Of a DNA stretch of 32,578 nucleotides, positions 17,767 through 24,094 are shown in pieces. The stretch comes from a virus, in IMG/VR virus record IMGVR_UViG_3300023301_000057, positions 1-32,578 of that record. One strand, written 5' to 3'. The notes under the pieces are model-generated. The model was not told the DNA's origin. It saw only the letters and a list, made by a program, of their open reading frames with translations, and ran no database searches. The translations under genes and the position numbers were made by a program. Within the stretch, counting starts at the first letter, position 1. Each line of letters starts with the position of its first letter.

Positions 17767-18142
17767 TATTTACAATATTTAAATTAAATACAACTTTAAA
17801 AGAAGTTGCTTTGTTATCTACTTCTGGTATATATGCATTTATAATCTTATTGTTCTTTATAACATTTTTCTTACGTAAAGAAGATAATGTATTCTGAAAT
17901 ACTGTATCCTTTATATTAAGTTCTTGCTTTATAAGCATCTTAGTATCATAATCAAATAGCATCTTCCAAATTATTTTATTATTAGTAAGTTCTAATTTAA
18001 AATTATAATGATAGTACAAAAACAATGCCAATACTTGTTTCTCCCTCTTACTTAACTTATGGAACGTAGTAGTTATGTCTAGCCATCTAGAAAATAAATC
18101 CTTTAGTGTTACATTTATATTAGCTATCTTAGTGTTCTTCAC
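17759..18142 (-). CDS. Conserved phage protein with probable winged-helix fold
   Basis: A 127-aa helical protein. LSKREKQVLALFLYYHYNF (29-47) resembles a helix-turn-helix entry. It is followed by WKMLFDYDTKMLIKQEL and NTLSSLRKKNVIKNNKI, a pattern like the recognition helix and wing of winged-helix proteins. It may be a DNA-binding regulator of the late genes, since it sits between PhoH and the chaperonin genes, but that is inference. It overlaps PhoH by 14 bases. Confidence 0.6.
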   Translation of the reverse strand: MKNTKIANINVTLKDLFSRWLDITTTFHKLSKREKQVLALFLYYHYNFKLELTNNKIIWKMLFDYDTKMLIKQELNIKDTVFQNTLSSLRKKNVIKNNKIINAYIPEVDNKATSFKVVFNLNIVNND

Positions 18143-18791
18143 CTCTTAAATCTTTTAATACAGATACTATACTAGGATGTCTGTGATTACTTTTTAATGT
18201 TTGAATATTTACATACTTATTATCTGTTATTTTATATAAGCTATTTATACAACTATCTGCTTTATGAGGTAAATCAATTTGTTTAGTTGATCCAGAAAAT
18301 ATAAGTTTTGATTTAGGACCTAGTCTTCCTATAATCATTTGCATTTGATCATTAGTACAATTCTGAAATTCATCAACAATTATAATAGCATTCTTATAAG
18401 TGACTCCTCTAGTAAATGCTATAGGCAATACTCTAATCTCATCATATTTCAAATGTTTTTCTACCTTATTCCTTTTCATCTCTGTATCACCATACAGATC
18501 TTTCATAGTTTCATATATAGGAGCTAAGAAAGGTTCAATTTTCTCCTTTAAATTACCAGGTAAATATCCAAAGTCTTCCGTAGTAACAGTAGGTCTAGTT
18601 ATAATAATTTGTTTATAGTGAGTATCTTTTCTAAAGAATAAATCAAGAGCAGTATTAACAGCTAGCATTGTCTTACCTGATCCTTCATCTCCTAATAGGT
18701 AGTTGATGTCTTCAATAAGTAAAGTAGCTTTCACTTCTCTTTGTTCTTCAGATAGTTTTATATTAAATTTTATTGGATTCGTGGCTGCCAT
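18129..18791 (-). CDS. phoH: PhoH-family ATPase
   Basis: A 220-aa P-loop ATPase. Walker A is GDEGSGKT (34-41) and Walker B is IIIVDEFQN (136-144). IITRPTVTTEDFGYLPG (63-79) is the hallmark PhoH block after the P-loop, FTRGVTYKN precedes Walker B, and SGSTKQIDLP follows it. PhoH-like proteins are common auxiliary genes in phages; RNA-related helicase or nuclease-linked roles have been proposed and the role in phage infection is unsettled. It lacks the N-terminal PIN domain of PhoH2. It is transcribed with the chaperonin and packaging genes. Confidence 0.9.
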   Translation of the reverse strand: MAATNPIKFNIKLSEEQREVKATLLIEDINYLLGDEGSGKTMLAVNTALDLFFRKDTHYKQIIITRPTVTTEDFGYLPGNLKEKIEPFLAPIYETMKDLYGDTEMKRNKVEKHLKYDEIRVLPIAFTRGVTYKNAIIIVDEFQNCTNDQMQMIIGRLGPKSKLIFSGSTKQIDLPHKADSCINSLYKITDNKYVNIQTLKSNHRHPSIVSVLKDLRGEEH

Positions 18792-18799
18792 ATATATAT

Positions 18800-19117
18800 C
18801 TATTGTTCATTATTCCAAATATTTTTTTCTTTTAAATATTCGTGTATATTCTTATAAGTCTTTAGTTCATTCAATGTATTACATCTAGAACATATTGTAT
18901 TACCTGCTTCATCCTCTAGTATATGTAAGTTTTTACACTGTATACACGCTTCTACTGGAAAGGAATCATAATCTTCTATTGACTCATTTATTTGATCCAT
19001 CTTTTCTTTTAAGTTCTGAATATACTCTGTATCAAAAACAGGAAAGGGTGCCATAGTATTATAATACTCAGCATGCTGTACCTGTGATTTAAGTTGTTTC
19101 AAGGTTAGTTTGCTCAT
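18800..19117 (-). CDS. Zinc-ribbon protein (105 aa)
   Basis: The N-terminal half is helical with coiled-coil character (YIQNLKEKMDQINESIEDY). The C-terminal half carries a Cys4 ribbon: CIQC (58, 61) and CSRC (76, 79) with a 14-residue spacer. Such small ribbons bind zinc and often nucleic acid or RNA polymerase. The gene ends 9 bases before PhoH and overlaps its upstream neighbour by 29 bases. The partner is unknown. Confidence 0.65.
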   Translation of the reverse strand: MSKLTLKQLKSQVQHAEYYNTMAPFPVFDTEYIQNLKEKMDQINESIEDYDSFPVEACIQCKNLHILEDEAGNTICSRCNTLNELKTYKNIHEYLKEKNIWNNEQ

Positions 19118-19292
19118 CTTTATTTAATTTTATTAGTATCTCCCAGATACCTTCTTTTTCTTTTATGTGAGAAGTATAAGTATATTCTGTATGTATCTCT
19201 AGAAACTTCTCCATCTTAGTTTGGAAGTCATCTAAATGATTTAATGCCTCTATTCCAGAGTCTCTATATACTATATATTCTTTAGTTGTCAT
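19089..19292 (-). CDS. Small protein (67 aa), unknown function
   Basis: A helical protein (IEALNHLDDFQTKMEKFLEI) ending in an acidic, strand-like part (KEGIWEILIKLNKDEQ). It overlaps both neighbours (29 and 11 bases) within the minus-strand operon, which supports translation. No domain is recognised. Confidence 0.5.
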   Translation of the reverse strand: MTTKEYIVYRDSGIEALNHLDDFQTKMEKFLEIHTEYTYTSHIKEKEGIWEILIKLNKDEQTNLETT

Positions 19293-19569
19293 TTACTTTA
19301 ATTTCTATATTATTATCTTTCTTATATTGATTCCAATCTGTCTCATTCATAAGATCTGGAAACCTATCCCCTCTATTACAAGTTTCTTCTACATAATGTT
19401 TTTCAGGGACACTACATCCACAGTATCTACATTTACCTTCTTTATTACAGTCTGGACATTGTTTCATCCTGTAAATTATTTGCTCTTTATAATATAAAGG
19501 TTTCCCGAATACCTTATCTTCTAACATATTCAGGTTACCTTCAATAAATTGTTTAACTTTGTTTAGCAT
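19282..19569 (-). CDS. Zinc-binding protein (95 aa)
   Basis: Six cysteines cluster at 38, 41, 47, 50, 52 and 64 in CPDC, CRYCGC and TCNRG, enough for one or two zinc sites of treble-clef or ribbon type. The end (FPDLMNETDWNQYKKDN) is a short conserved-looking helix. The protein probably binds nucleic acid or another protein; the function is unknown. It overlaps neighbours by 11 and 17 bases. Confidence 0.6.
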   Translation of the reverse strand: MLNKVKQFIEGNLNMLEDKVFGKPLYYKEQIIYRMKQCPDCNKEGKCRYCGCSVPEKHYVEETCNRGDRFPDLMNETDWNQYKKDNNIEIKVNDN

Positions 19570-19843
19570 TTTCTATATCTTTTTCCATACTTCCGTATAA
19601 TCCTAATTTACCTTTTAGAATAAATAGCTCAAGATTACCTTGCTCTATATCACTTATCTTAGATACAGCTGGCCATATATCATCAGGTTGTAAGTCTTTC
19701 ATAAACTCTTCATCCTCTTTAAGAATATCAGCCACTCTATCAAGTTCTCCCATGATCTTATAGAATTCCTTAGTATGATGTTTAGTTTCTTTCTTCTTTT
19801 GTCTTGCAGCTTTACGCTTTCCTTCTTTTAAAAAATTACTCAT
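19553..19843 (-). CDS. Small basic-helical protein (96 aa), unknown function
   Basis: The first 25 residues are rich in Lys/Arg (KEGKRKAARQKKKETKH), suggesting nucleic-acid contact. The rest is acidic and helical (ADILKEDEEFMKDLQPDDIW). It overlaps neighbours by 17 and 8 bases in the operon. No known family is recognised. Confidence 0.5.
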   Translation of the reverse strand: MSNFLKEGKRKAARQKKKETKHHTKEFYKIMGELDRVADILKEDEEFMKDLQPDDIWPAVSKISDIEQGNLELFILKGKLGLYGSMEKDIENAKQS

Positions 19844-20123
19844 TTTTGTATAGTTCTTTTAATATTTCTGCATGTTCTGCTCCTGTCATTATTACTATAT
19901 CTGATTCTAAAGAGATTCTAGAAATATCCTCTATAGGATAATCTTGATTTACTTTAACTAGTTCATCAGCTAAATAAGATAGTCCATCCATTAATACTTT
20001 TTGTTTCTTCCTCTCTACATATCCTTTATTTAAGATACCATTCTTAGTATCTATAAATTCTTCTTCTGATATATAAACTCTACTAGTATTTTCTAGTAAA
20101 TCTATTACTTTATTTTTATCCAT
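19836..20123 (-). CDS. Small protein (95 aa), unknown function
   Basis: A mixed alpha/beta protein with RVYISEEEFIDTKNGILNKG and a C-terminal part IVIMTGAEHAEILKELYK. It overlaps neighbours by 8 bases on each side. I see no catalytic motif. Confidence 0.5.
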   Translation of the reverse strand: MDKNKVIDLLENTSRVYISEEEFIDTKNGILNKGYVERKKQKVLMDGLSYLADELVKVNQDYPIEDISRISLESDIVIMTGAEHAEILKELYKNE

Positions 20124-20418
20124 TTAGTTTTATCTTTAAATCGTCACTTAACATTCTCCCTCTATTTGTAAAGGTTATTCTGTTACGTATATACCCTTGT
20201 TTGTTTCTAATAAAAATTTGAGTAACAAATCTATGTCCCTCATCTTGATGAATACCTACATTCAAATCACTTAATCTATTACCTCTATACTTCTTAGTAA
20301 AGTATTCACATCTATTCACTAACTCTTTAGAATGGATTAGAATGTCTTCCTTTACTTCTAGAAACTTAAGAGTTAAATCAAAAGTATCTGTAGGTTTCAT
20401 TTGTTTTAGTATTGCCAT
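20116..20418 (-). CDS. First gene of a minus-strand unit (100 aa), unknown function
   Basis: I place the start at ATG 20418, about 20 bases behind a promoter. A longer in-frame start at 20475 would run through that promoter and is unlikely. The protein is basic with beta-strands (YIRNRITFTNRGRMLSDDL) and a helical middle. It overlaps the next gene by 8 bases and heads the chain that runs on to PhoH. No family is recognised. Confidence 0.55.
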   Translation of the reverse strand: MAILKQMKPTDTFDLTLKFLEVKEDILIHSKELVNRCEYFTKKYRGNRLSDLNVGIHQDEGHRFVTQIFIRNKQGYIRNRITFTNRGRMLSDDLKIKLNG

Positions 20419-20444
20419 TGTTGTTGTTATATTTATTTCTATTA

Positions 20445-20476
20445 CAAAGGTACGACAATTATTTGATATACACAAG
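20445..20476 (-). promoter_or_regulatory. Bacteroidota-type promoter
   Basis: The minus strand has CTTG (complement of 20473-20476; one mismatch to TTTG), a 20-base spacer, then TACCTTTG (complement of 20445-20452), a perfect TAnnTTTG. The predicted start near 20438 lies about 20 bases ahead of ATG 20418. Confidence 0.65.
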
Positions 20477-20487
20477 TTATTTCTTAA

Positions 20488-20688
20488 TTATTTTTCAATA
20501 AAAGTAGTTAAGGATAATCCTAGCGAATGTATATTATAAATACAATCTTGTTTATTAACATATGACTCTGTAGCACTTCCTATTATTTGTCCATTAGTTG
20601 CTACTACCTTCCAGCGCCATTCATATCTTAATTTTCTAATTCTAAATATTTTATAAATGTTTACTACATAAAATTTTATATCTTCCAT
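20488..20688 (-). CDS. DUF1508/YegP-like small protein
   Basis: A 66-aa protein. YEWRWKVVATNGQIIGSA (23-40) followed by SYVNKQDCIYNI matches the pattern of the DUF1508 (YegP) fold, a small alpha/beta unit of unknown function whose hallmark is a strand ending in NGQ-I-xxS. It contains a single copy of the unit. It ends about 10 bases before the promoter at 20445-20476. Confidence 0.6.
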   Translation of the reverse strand: MEDIKFYVVNIYKIFRIRKLRYEWRWKVVATNGQIIGSATESYVNKQDCIYNIHSLGLSLTTFIEK

Positions 20689-20700
20689 TTTATTACTTTT

Positions 20701-20883
20701 TTATATGTTATACATATTATTTAAATCAATTCCTTCATCCTTTTCTTCAGTCACTAATAACTCTTCTGGTGCATCATATCCTAATCTCTGTTTAAAGAAC
20801 TCAGCAGCTCCGCTTATACCATACATCTTGATTAATCTAGCCAAGAAGTTTTTTTCTATTTGATTAATGTCAGTCTTTTTCAT
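20701..20883 (-). CDS. Small protein (60 aa), unknown function
   Basis: An N-terminal helix (NFLARLIKMYGISGAAEFFK) is followed by an acidic tail ending in LNNMYNI. Its start overlaps the end of the 51-aa gene upstream. No family is recognised. Confidence 0.5.
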   Translation of the reverse strand: MKKTDINQIEKNFLARLIKMYGISGAAEFFKQRLGYDAPEELLVTEEKDEGIDLNNMYNI

Positions 20884-21025
20884 AATATTCTATTGTACAA
20901 ATGTAATCTCCATTAGGTAATTTCTTAGATGGACTTATATATCTAAATTTTATAGTTGGTAGTATAGGAGCCCAATAATCTTTATTAAATTTTAGATTAA
21001 ACTTGGTTTTATATTTACCTATCAT
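20870..21025 (-). CDS. Very small protein (51 aa)
   Basis: ATG at 21025 opens a 52-codon frame ending at TGA 20870-20872, overlapping the next start by 14 bases and leaving 3 bases after the upstream stop. The peptide is beta-rich and basic (KYKTKFNLKFNKDYWAPILP ... NGDYICTIEYYEKD). Packing in the overlap chain is the main support. The function is unknown. Confidence 0.5.
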   Translation of the reverse strand: MIGKYKTKFNLKFNKDYWAPILPTIKFRYISPSKKLPNGDYICTIEYYEKD

Positions 21026-21028
21026 ATT

Positions 21029-21349
21029 CTAATCATTTATTTTATAATGTTCTTTTATTCGTTCAAACTCTTTCCAAAAGACAGCTCGTTGCTCTTTATC
21101 AAGTACTACTCCATTAAACTCTATAGGACTTAATTGTAATAAACCATTCATAGTCTCATAAAAATTAATAAAGCCACCTAGTCCTGTATATAGAACTGGA
21201 GCAAACCTAAATGATAGTTGTTTCTCATCTTGATATACATATATAGTTGTATCTACTTCCTTAGAGCCTTTCTCAGGTTTAGAAAACATTATATCTTCTA
21301 AAGCTTCCTCTACCATTTTAGTAGTAACATTATTGTTATCTTCTTTCAT
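21029..21349 (-). CDS. Small protein (106 aa), unknown function
   Basis: A helical N-terminus (TKMVEEALEDIMFSKP) leads into a beta-hairpin and helix region (QLSFRFAPVLYTGLGGFINF ... FWKEFERIKEHYKIND). Its start overlaps the 36-aa gene upstream by 14 bases. No family is recognised. Confidence 0.55.
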   Translation of the reverse strand: MKEDNNNVTTKMVEEALEDIMFSKPEKGSKEVDTTIYVYQDEKQLSFRFAPVLYTGLGGFINFYETMNGLLQLSPIEFNGVVLDKEQRAVFWKEFERIKEHYKIND

Positions 21350-21446
21350 TATTTTGTCTTATTAAAGATTCTAAAAATAAATCTTGTTTTTCCTTAGTAG
21401 CATTTAAGTATAGTTCATGTAACCATGGACTGATTAAAAATATCAT
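21336..21446 (-). CDS. Very small protein (36 aa)
   Basis: ATG 21446 overlaps the TGA of the 46-aa gene (ATGA), and the frame ends inside the next gene start. The peptide begins with a hydrophobic stretch (MIFLISPWLHELYL) and ends charged (LIRQNNERR). Coupling by overlap on both sides is the only evidence that it is made. Confidence 0.4.
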   Translation of the reverse strand: MIFLISPWLHELYLNATKEKQDLFLESLIRQNNERR

Positions 21447-21583
21447 ACCTTCTTATTATACTTTTGTATTAAATCATCTAAAAATAATAATTGTCTTACT
21501 CTAGGGTCTAATTTTTGTTTATCTAACATATCCTTTTCCCAACGTTTCTGAGTATCCCAATCTTCCCTACTTATCCATTTCAT
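21443..21583 (-). CDS. Very small protein (46 aa)
   Basis: ATG 21583 lies inside the end of the 70-aa gene, and the stop TGA at 21443-21445 forms an ATGA overlap with the next gene. It is a charged, helical peptide (SREDWDTQKRWEKDML, then VRQLLFLDDLIQKYNKK). Coding nature is supported by overlaps and by its amphipathic helix pattern. Confidence 0.45.
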   Translation of the reverse strand: MKWISREDWDTQKRWEKDMLDKQKLDPRVRQLLFLDDLIQKYNKKV

Positions 21584-21779
21584 TTTGACAATCTTTTATT
21601 TGTTTATATGTTTTAGGATTATATTCTCCTGTTTCATTTAATAAATAAATCTTATATTCATATAGTGGAATGTCTCCATTAGCAAATAGTATAGCTATAA
21701 CATTATCTTTTAGCTTAGCGTTTTCTATTTTTAAATTAGATTGATAATGTCTTTTCTTATAGGTACTTATCCAACTCAT
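21567..21779 (-). CDS. Small protein (70 aa), unknown function
   Basis: It is lysine/tyrosine-rich (STYKKRHYQSNLKIENAKL) with a beta-like middle (VIAILFANGDIPLYEYKIYL). It ends in TAG, showing that TAG is a normal stop in this phage. It is the first intact gene behind the weak promoter at 21904-21911. No family is recognised. Confidence 0.5.
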   Translation of the reverse strand: MSWISTYKKRHYQSNLKIENAKLKDNVIAILFANGDIPLYEYKIYLLNETGEYNPKTYKQIKDCQNEMDK

Positions 21780-21938
21780 TTCTATTAATTTTTATATACT
21801 ACAAAGGGTATCCTCTTCTTTTTAAAACAACTCCTGCCCAAAGCATTAATTTCTCTAGGCCCAATTCGTTGTAGCTATTTATCGTGTTATTGTTAACACT
21901 GTACAAAGGTACAATAAATTTACCACATATCCTAATTT
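21780..21938 (-). promoter_or_regulatory. Gap with a TAnnTTTG promoter box and a start-less reading frame
   Basis: The minus strand has TACCTTTG (complement of 21904-21911), a perfect -7 box. The expected -33 position reads TTAG rather than TTTG, so the promoter is weaker or factor-dependent. Downstream, a frame ending at TAG 21799-21801 reads ELGLEKLMLWAGVVLKRRGY, which looks protein-like. Its only ATG (21846) gives just 15 residues. It may be a leader peptide or a gene remnant. Confidence 0.45.
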
Positions 21939-22316
21939 TTATTCACTTATTTTTAATTGTTTTAATAGAACCTTAAGTTCTGATTTGTTTTTGATACTTC
22001 CTAAAAATAATGTATCACCATTTAAAATTATTTTGTACTGATTTTTTACTCCCTTATCCCATTCCCAAGAATATAAACCATATATATCAAAAGCTTTAAT
22101 TTTATTATAACATTCTCCATTATCTTCTGTATTAAAATCAAAACTTTCTATATCTTCTCTATCAAGATATTTAACTCTAAGTCCATAAGTTTGTTCATTA
22201 AATCCTTCTATTGTTATTTCTGTTGGAACTGATCTATGCCATTGCTCATTTTCATCTTTCCATTCAAATTCAACATGAAACTCTGTTATATTTGGTACGT
22301 AGTATTTATTCTCCAT
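21939..22316 (-). CDS. Small acidic protein (125 aa), unknown function
   Basis: A beta-rich N-terminal half (EFHVEFEWKDENEQWHRSVP, TEITIEGFNEQTYGLRV) is followed by FDIYGLYSWEWDKG and a helical end (KSELKVLLKQLKISE). It is acidic overall. It follows the 40-aa gene by one base and is read from the promoter at 22468-22499. The function is not recognised; early position suggests a host-takeover or regulatory protein. Confidence 0.55.
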   Translation of the reverse strand: MENKYYVPNITEFHVEFEWKDENEQWHRSVPTEITIEGFNEQTYGLRVKYLDREDIESFDFNTEDNGECYNKIKAFDIYGLYSWEWDKGVKNQYKIILNGDTLFLGSIKNKSELKVLLKQLKISE

Positions 22317-22317
22317 C

Positions 22318-22440
22318 TTAATCTAATTTAATTGTTTGTATTACTGAGACTAATCCATAATTCATATAGTCATAGAATATTTGATTAAATATCTCATCCA
22401 TTTCTCTTTCTCCTTCATTACCTGTTAATTCATATAGCAT
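22318..22440 (-). CDS. Very small acidic protein (40 aa), first gene of the left arm
   Basis: ATG 22440 gives a 40-aa peptide (ELTGNEGEREMDEIFNQIF ... SVIQTIKLD). A longer frame from 22563 would cross the promoter at 22468-22499 and is rejected. The start lies about 15 bases behind the predicted transcript start, so this is the promoter-proximal gene of the leftward transcript. Confidence 0.5.
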   Translation of the reverse strand: MLYELTGNEGEREMDEIFNQIFYDYMNYGLVSVIQTIKLD

Positions 22441-22467
22441 AATTCTTTTATTATATAGCTTTAGATA

Positions 22468-22499
22468 CAAAGATACAACAATTAATTGGAATAAACAAA
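22468..22499 (-). promoter_or_regulatory. Bacteroidota-type promoter, leftward
   Basis: The minus strand reads TTTG (complement of 22496-22499), 20 bases, then TATCTTTG (complement of 22468-22475). This is a full match to TTTG-N19-21-TAnnTTTG. It is the clearest evidence for a Bacteroidota host and probably the main early promoter of the left arm. Confidence 0.8.
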
Positions 22500-22575
22500 T
22501 TTTTTTGTAATTATTTTTAAAAATTATATGATTCAAAGAATGTGGAGTATAAACTACCATCAACCCCCACTCTTT

Positions 22576-22606
22576 TTTGATTTTGGGAGGTTCCCTCCTA
22601 TAATTT
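22576..22606 (+). promoter_or_regulatory. Possible rightward promoter with inverted repeat
   Basis: TTTG (22576-22579) precedes an AT-rich box TATAATTT (22599-22606) after 19 bases. The second box is only a partial match to TAnnTTTG. Between them GGAGG-TTC-CCTCC (22586-22598) forms a short perfect inverted repeat that could be an operator or a hairpin. This is the only promoter-like pair before the first right-arm gene. Confidence 0.3.
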
Positions 22607-22619
22607 AAAGTATATTATT

Positions 22620-23054
22620 ATGAGAAAAGTTGTAGATGACAAAACGGTAGGAGATTTTAGGTTAACCATTTTTGATGACAAGTCAGGAAGATTAGACTAT
22701 CTTGCTCCAGGAACTATTAGATCCATTAATATGGACAGACCTCAAGAAAATGTGAATGGTAATGTGTTTTACATTGCTACTTGTGAGGTTAAGATTGAAG
22801 GTGCTACTCAGGTAGGCTCTGCCATTATTTGGGAGAAACAGTTGAACCATCCAAGTGTTGGAGAACTGTTCAAGATTGGTTGTAATATCCAAGTGGCTAT
22901 TCAGGCCAAGGGAGAGTACAAAGGTAATGCTAGTGTTGAGTTGCCAGCTGGTAACAAATTCGAGTCTAGTGCTATTGATGAACTTACTGCTAATCTTGAT
23001 ATGTCAGTATTTGCTGATATTACCAAAGATACTGCATTCACATTGGAAGCATAG
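22620..23054 (+). CDS. Monocistronic early protein (144 aa), unknown function
   Basis: The first gene of the right arm, with its own terminator immediately behind. The protein is beta-rich: FRLTIFDDKSGRLDYLAPGT, VFYIATCEVKIEGATQVGSA, then IQVAIQAKGEYKGNASVEL and an acidic helical end (SSAIDELTANLDMSVFAD). The base composition is less AT-rich and the codon use more even than in genes to its right. Together with the dedicated terminator this hints at high expression. The alternation of strands would suit an OB-like or jelly-roll fold, such as a single-strand-binding protein, but no signature residue confirms this. I do not recognise the family. Confidence 0.7.
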   Translation: MRKVVDDKTVGDFRLTIFDDKSGRLDYLAPGTIRSINMDRPQENVNGNVFYIATCEVKIEGATQVGSAIIWEKQLNHPSVGELFKIGCNIQVAIQAKGEYKGNASVELPAGNKFESSAIDELTANLDMSVFADITKDTAFTLEA

Positions 23055-23058
23055 TACT

Positions 23059-23088
23059 AAAGGGAAGGGGAAACTCTTCCTTTTTTTT
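23059..23088 (+). terminator. Strong Rho-independent terminator with GAAA loop
   Basis: GGAAGGG-GAAA-CTCTTCC forms a 7-bp stem with one G-T pair and a GNRA tetraloop. It is followed by eight T (23081-23088) and starts a few bases after the stop of the 144-aa gene. Confidence 0.9.
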
Positions 23089-23100
23089 ATTTGATAGTGT

Positions 23101-23146
23101 TAATAAGGTAGACAACAAGGCGTCGTTAACGTCTTTAACCTTATTA
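23101..23146 (+). ncRNA. Stem-closed structured RNA element 1
   Basis: TAATAAGGT (23101-23109) and ACCTTATTA (23138-23146) are perfect 9-bp complements. They enclose 28 bases that contain a shorter AGAC/GTCT pair. No T-run follows and no reading frame is present. It lies 12 bases behind the terminator, in a 422-base stretch (23055-23476) without genes that holds three such elements. Confidence 0.45.
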
Positions 23147-23158
23147 CATTCTTTATAT

Positions 23159-23248
23159 TAACTAAGAGTAAACGTGAATTAACATGTAAAGGAGGTGTAT
23201 ATACTGTTGCAATAGTAATACATTAAACATGTCCTCCACTCTTAGTTA
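23159..23248 (+). ncRNA. Stem-closed structured RNA element 2 with SD / anti-SD arms
   Basis: An 11-bp perfect stem, TAACTAAGAGT (23159-23169) with ACTCTTAGTTA (23238-23248), closes a 90-base element. Inside, ACATGT occurs at 23182-23187 and 23227-23232, AAAGGAGGTG at 23188-23197 and CCTCC at 23233-23237. ACATGT/ACATGT and GGAGG/CCTCC pairing would together form a pseudoknot or act as alternatives. An inner TGTAT...ATACA hairpin (about 23196-23222) is also possible. No start codon uses the ribosome-site-like sequence, so a structural role is more likely. Confidence 0.55.
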
Positions 23249-23295
23249 TTATTTATACTAGATTAGTCTCAACTACTACTCAATTACTATAGATT

Positions 23296-23430
23296 TATAA
23301 GGTATAAAGAGGTGATAGATTAGAATCCAAGAGTACGTTAACTCCAGTAACACCAAGGCTTTATAGACTTTATAGAGTTGTTTACTTAGGGTGCGTCGTG
23401 GATAAACCTCTTCCCCTCTTTTACCCTATA
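23296..23430 (+). ncRNA. Stem-closed structured RNA element 3
   Basis: GGTA-T-AAAGAGG (23301-23312) pairs with CCTCTTT-TACC (23415-23425), 11 bp with one bulged T. A further TATA/TATA pair at the base gives a span of 135 bases. The interior holds AACTC/GAGTT (around 23340-23378) and smaller hairpins. No gene is present. It resembles its neighbours in design but not in sequence. Confidence 0.45.
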
Positions 23431-23476
23431 TTTCACACACACATAATTTAGCTCTCATACTAAATATATAGCTTTT

Positions 23477-23626
23477 ATGAAAAGAATTATACAATCACTA
23501 AGCAATAAAAATAGAGTTTCACAGTCAATAATAATACATTTTGATAGTGAATATTCTTTTAATACTTTAATAAAATCATTACAATACGCTAACCCAGATA
23601 AAGTATTTAATACCTTAATTATTTAA
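23477..23626 (+). CDS. Very small protein (49 aa)
   Basis: ATG 23477 opens a 50-codon frame (KRIIQSLSNKNRVSQSIIIH ... ANPDKVFNTLII). The leader has no Shine-Dalgarno site, as is usual here. The gene sits between structured element 3 and the next gene, 20 bases upstream of it. No family is recognised. Confidence 0.45.
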   Translation: MKRIIQSLSNKNRVSQSIIIHFDSEYSFNTLIKSLQYANPDKVFNTLII

Positions 23627-23646
23627 CCAATTAAAACCACACAATT

Positions 23647-23889
23647 ATGACACAACCAACAATATTTATATCTCACGATATCTATGAAAATTATAGAGCA
23701 ATGGGATATTTCACAAGTATAGATAATGCTGTAAAGCATGAATTATCTCTTTATACTAATTCTATAATTACAGATAGAGAAGAGAAAGACGAAGATAATG
23801 GTAAATATGTTACTATCCATTTATTAGCACTTAATAGTGATACAATAAAAATAGAATTATTCTTTACTGAGCTACATATAATAGCTTAG
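23647..23889 (+). CDS. Small protein (80 aa), unknown function
   Basis: MTQPTIFISHDIYENYRAMG begins the protein. A KEDxxNG-like acidic loop (REEKDEDNGKYVTIHLLAL) and a hydrophobic strand (IKIELFFTELHIIA) end it. The start is preceded by the A-rich leader ACACAATT. A small AAGGA-GTAT-TCCTT hairpin (23891-23904) lies just behind the stop. The function is unknown. Confidence 0.55.
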   Translation: MTQPTIFISHDIYENYRAMGYFTSIDNAVKHELSLYTNSIITDREEKDEDNGKYVTIHLLALNSDTIKIELFFTELHIIA

Positions 23890-23921
23890 TAAGGAGTATT
23901 CCTTTAATAATCAATATAATT

Positions 23922-24066
23922 TAAACTCTCATCCAATTGTAGGACATATTAGATATGCATGTAGTGGTAACAGAAGGGCATATTGCTGGTACGTATTTTA
24001 AGGCTTAATCCTTATTATATATTGGAGCTATGTGACCACATCAAGGTGTAACCTTGTGAGAGTTTA
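23922..24066 (+). ncRNA. Multibranched structured RNA element 4
   Basis: TAAACTCTCA (23922-23931) pairs perfectly with TGAGAGTTTA (24057-24066). Inside are several short perfect hairpins in order: CATAT-TAG-ATATG, GCA-TAT-TGC, AAGG-CTTAAT-CCTT, ATGT-GACC-ACAT and CAAGGT-GTA-ACCTTG. The last would stack directly on the closing stem. CCAAT/ATTGG could close an inner branch. The 205-base gap 23890-24094 has no gene. The density of nested hairpins makes this the best candidate for a functional non-coding RNA in the window. It has no tRNA T-loop or CCA end. Confidence 0.6.
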
Positions 24067-24094
24067 TTTATTAATATAATACAAATATACAATT

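Noticed and set aside
20419-20475. Longer start for the 100-aa gene
   Set aside because: The extension overlaps the promoter at 20445-20476; the ATG at 20418 sits at the right distance behind it.
22441-22563. Longer start for the 40-aa gene
   Set aside because: The extension runs through a full-consensus promoter on the same strand.
23296-23430. A tRNA gene in the structured gap
   Set aside because: GATTAGAATCC looks a little like a T-arm, but there is no acceptor stem at the right spacing, no anticodon arm and no T-loop consensus; no tRNA was found anywhere in the window.
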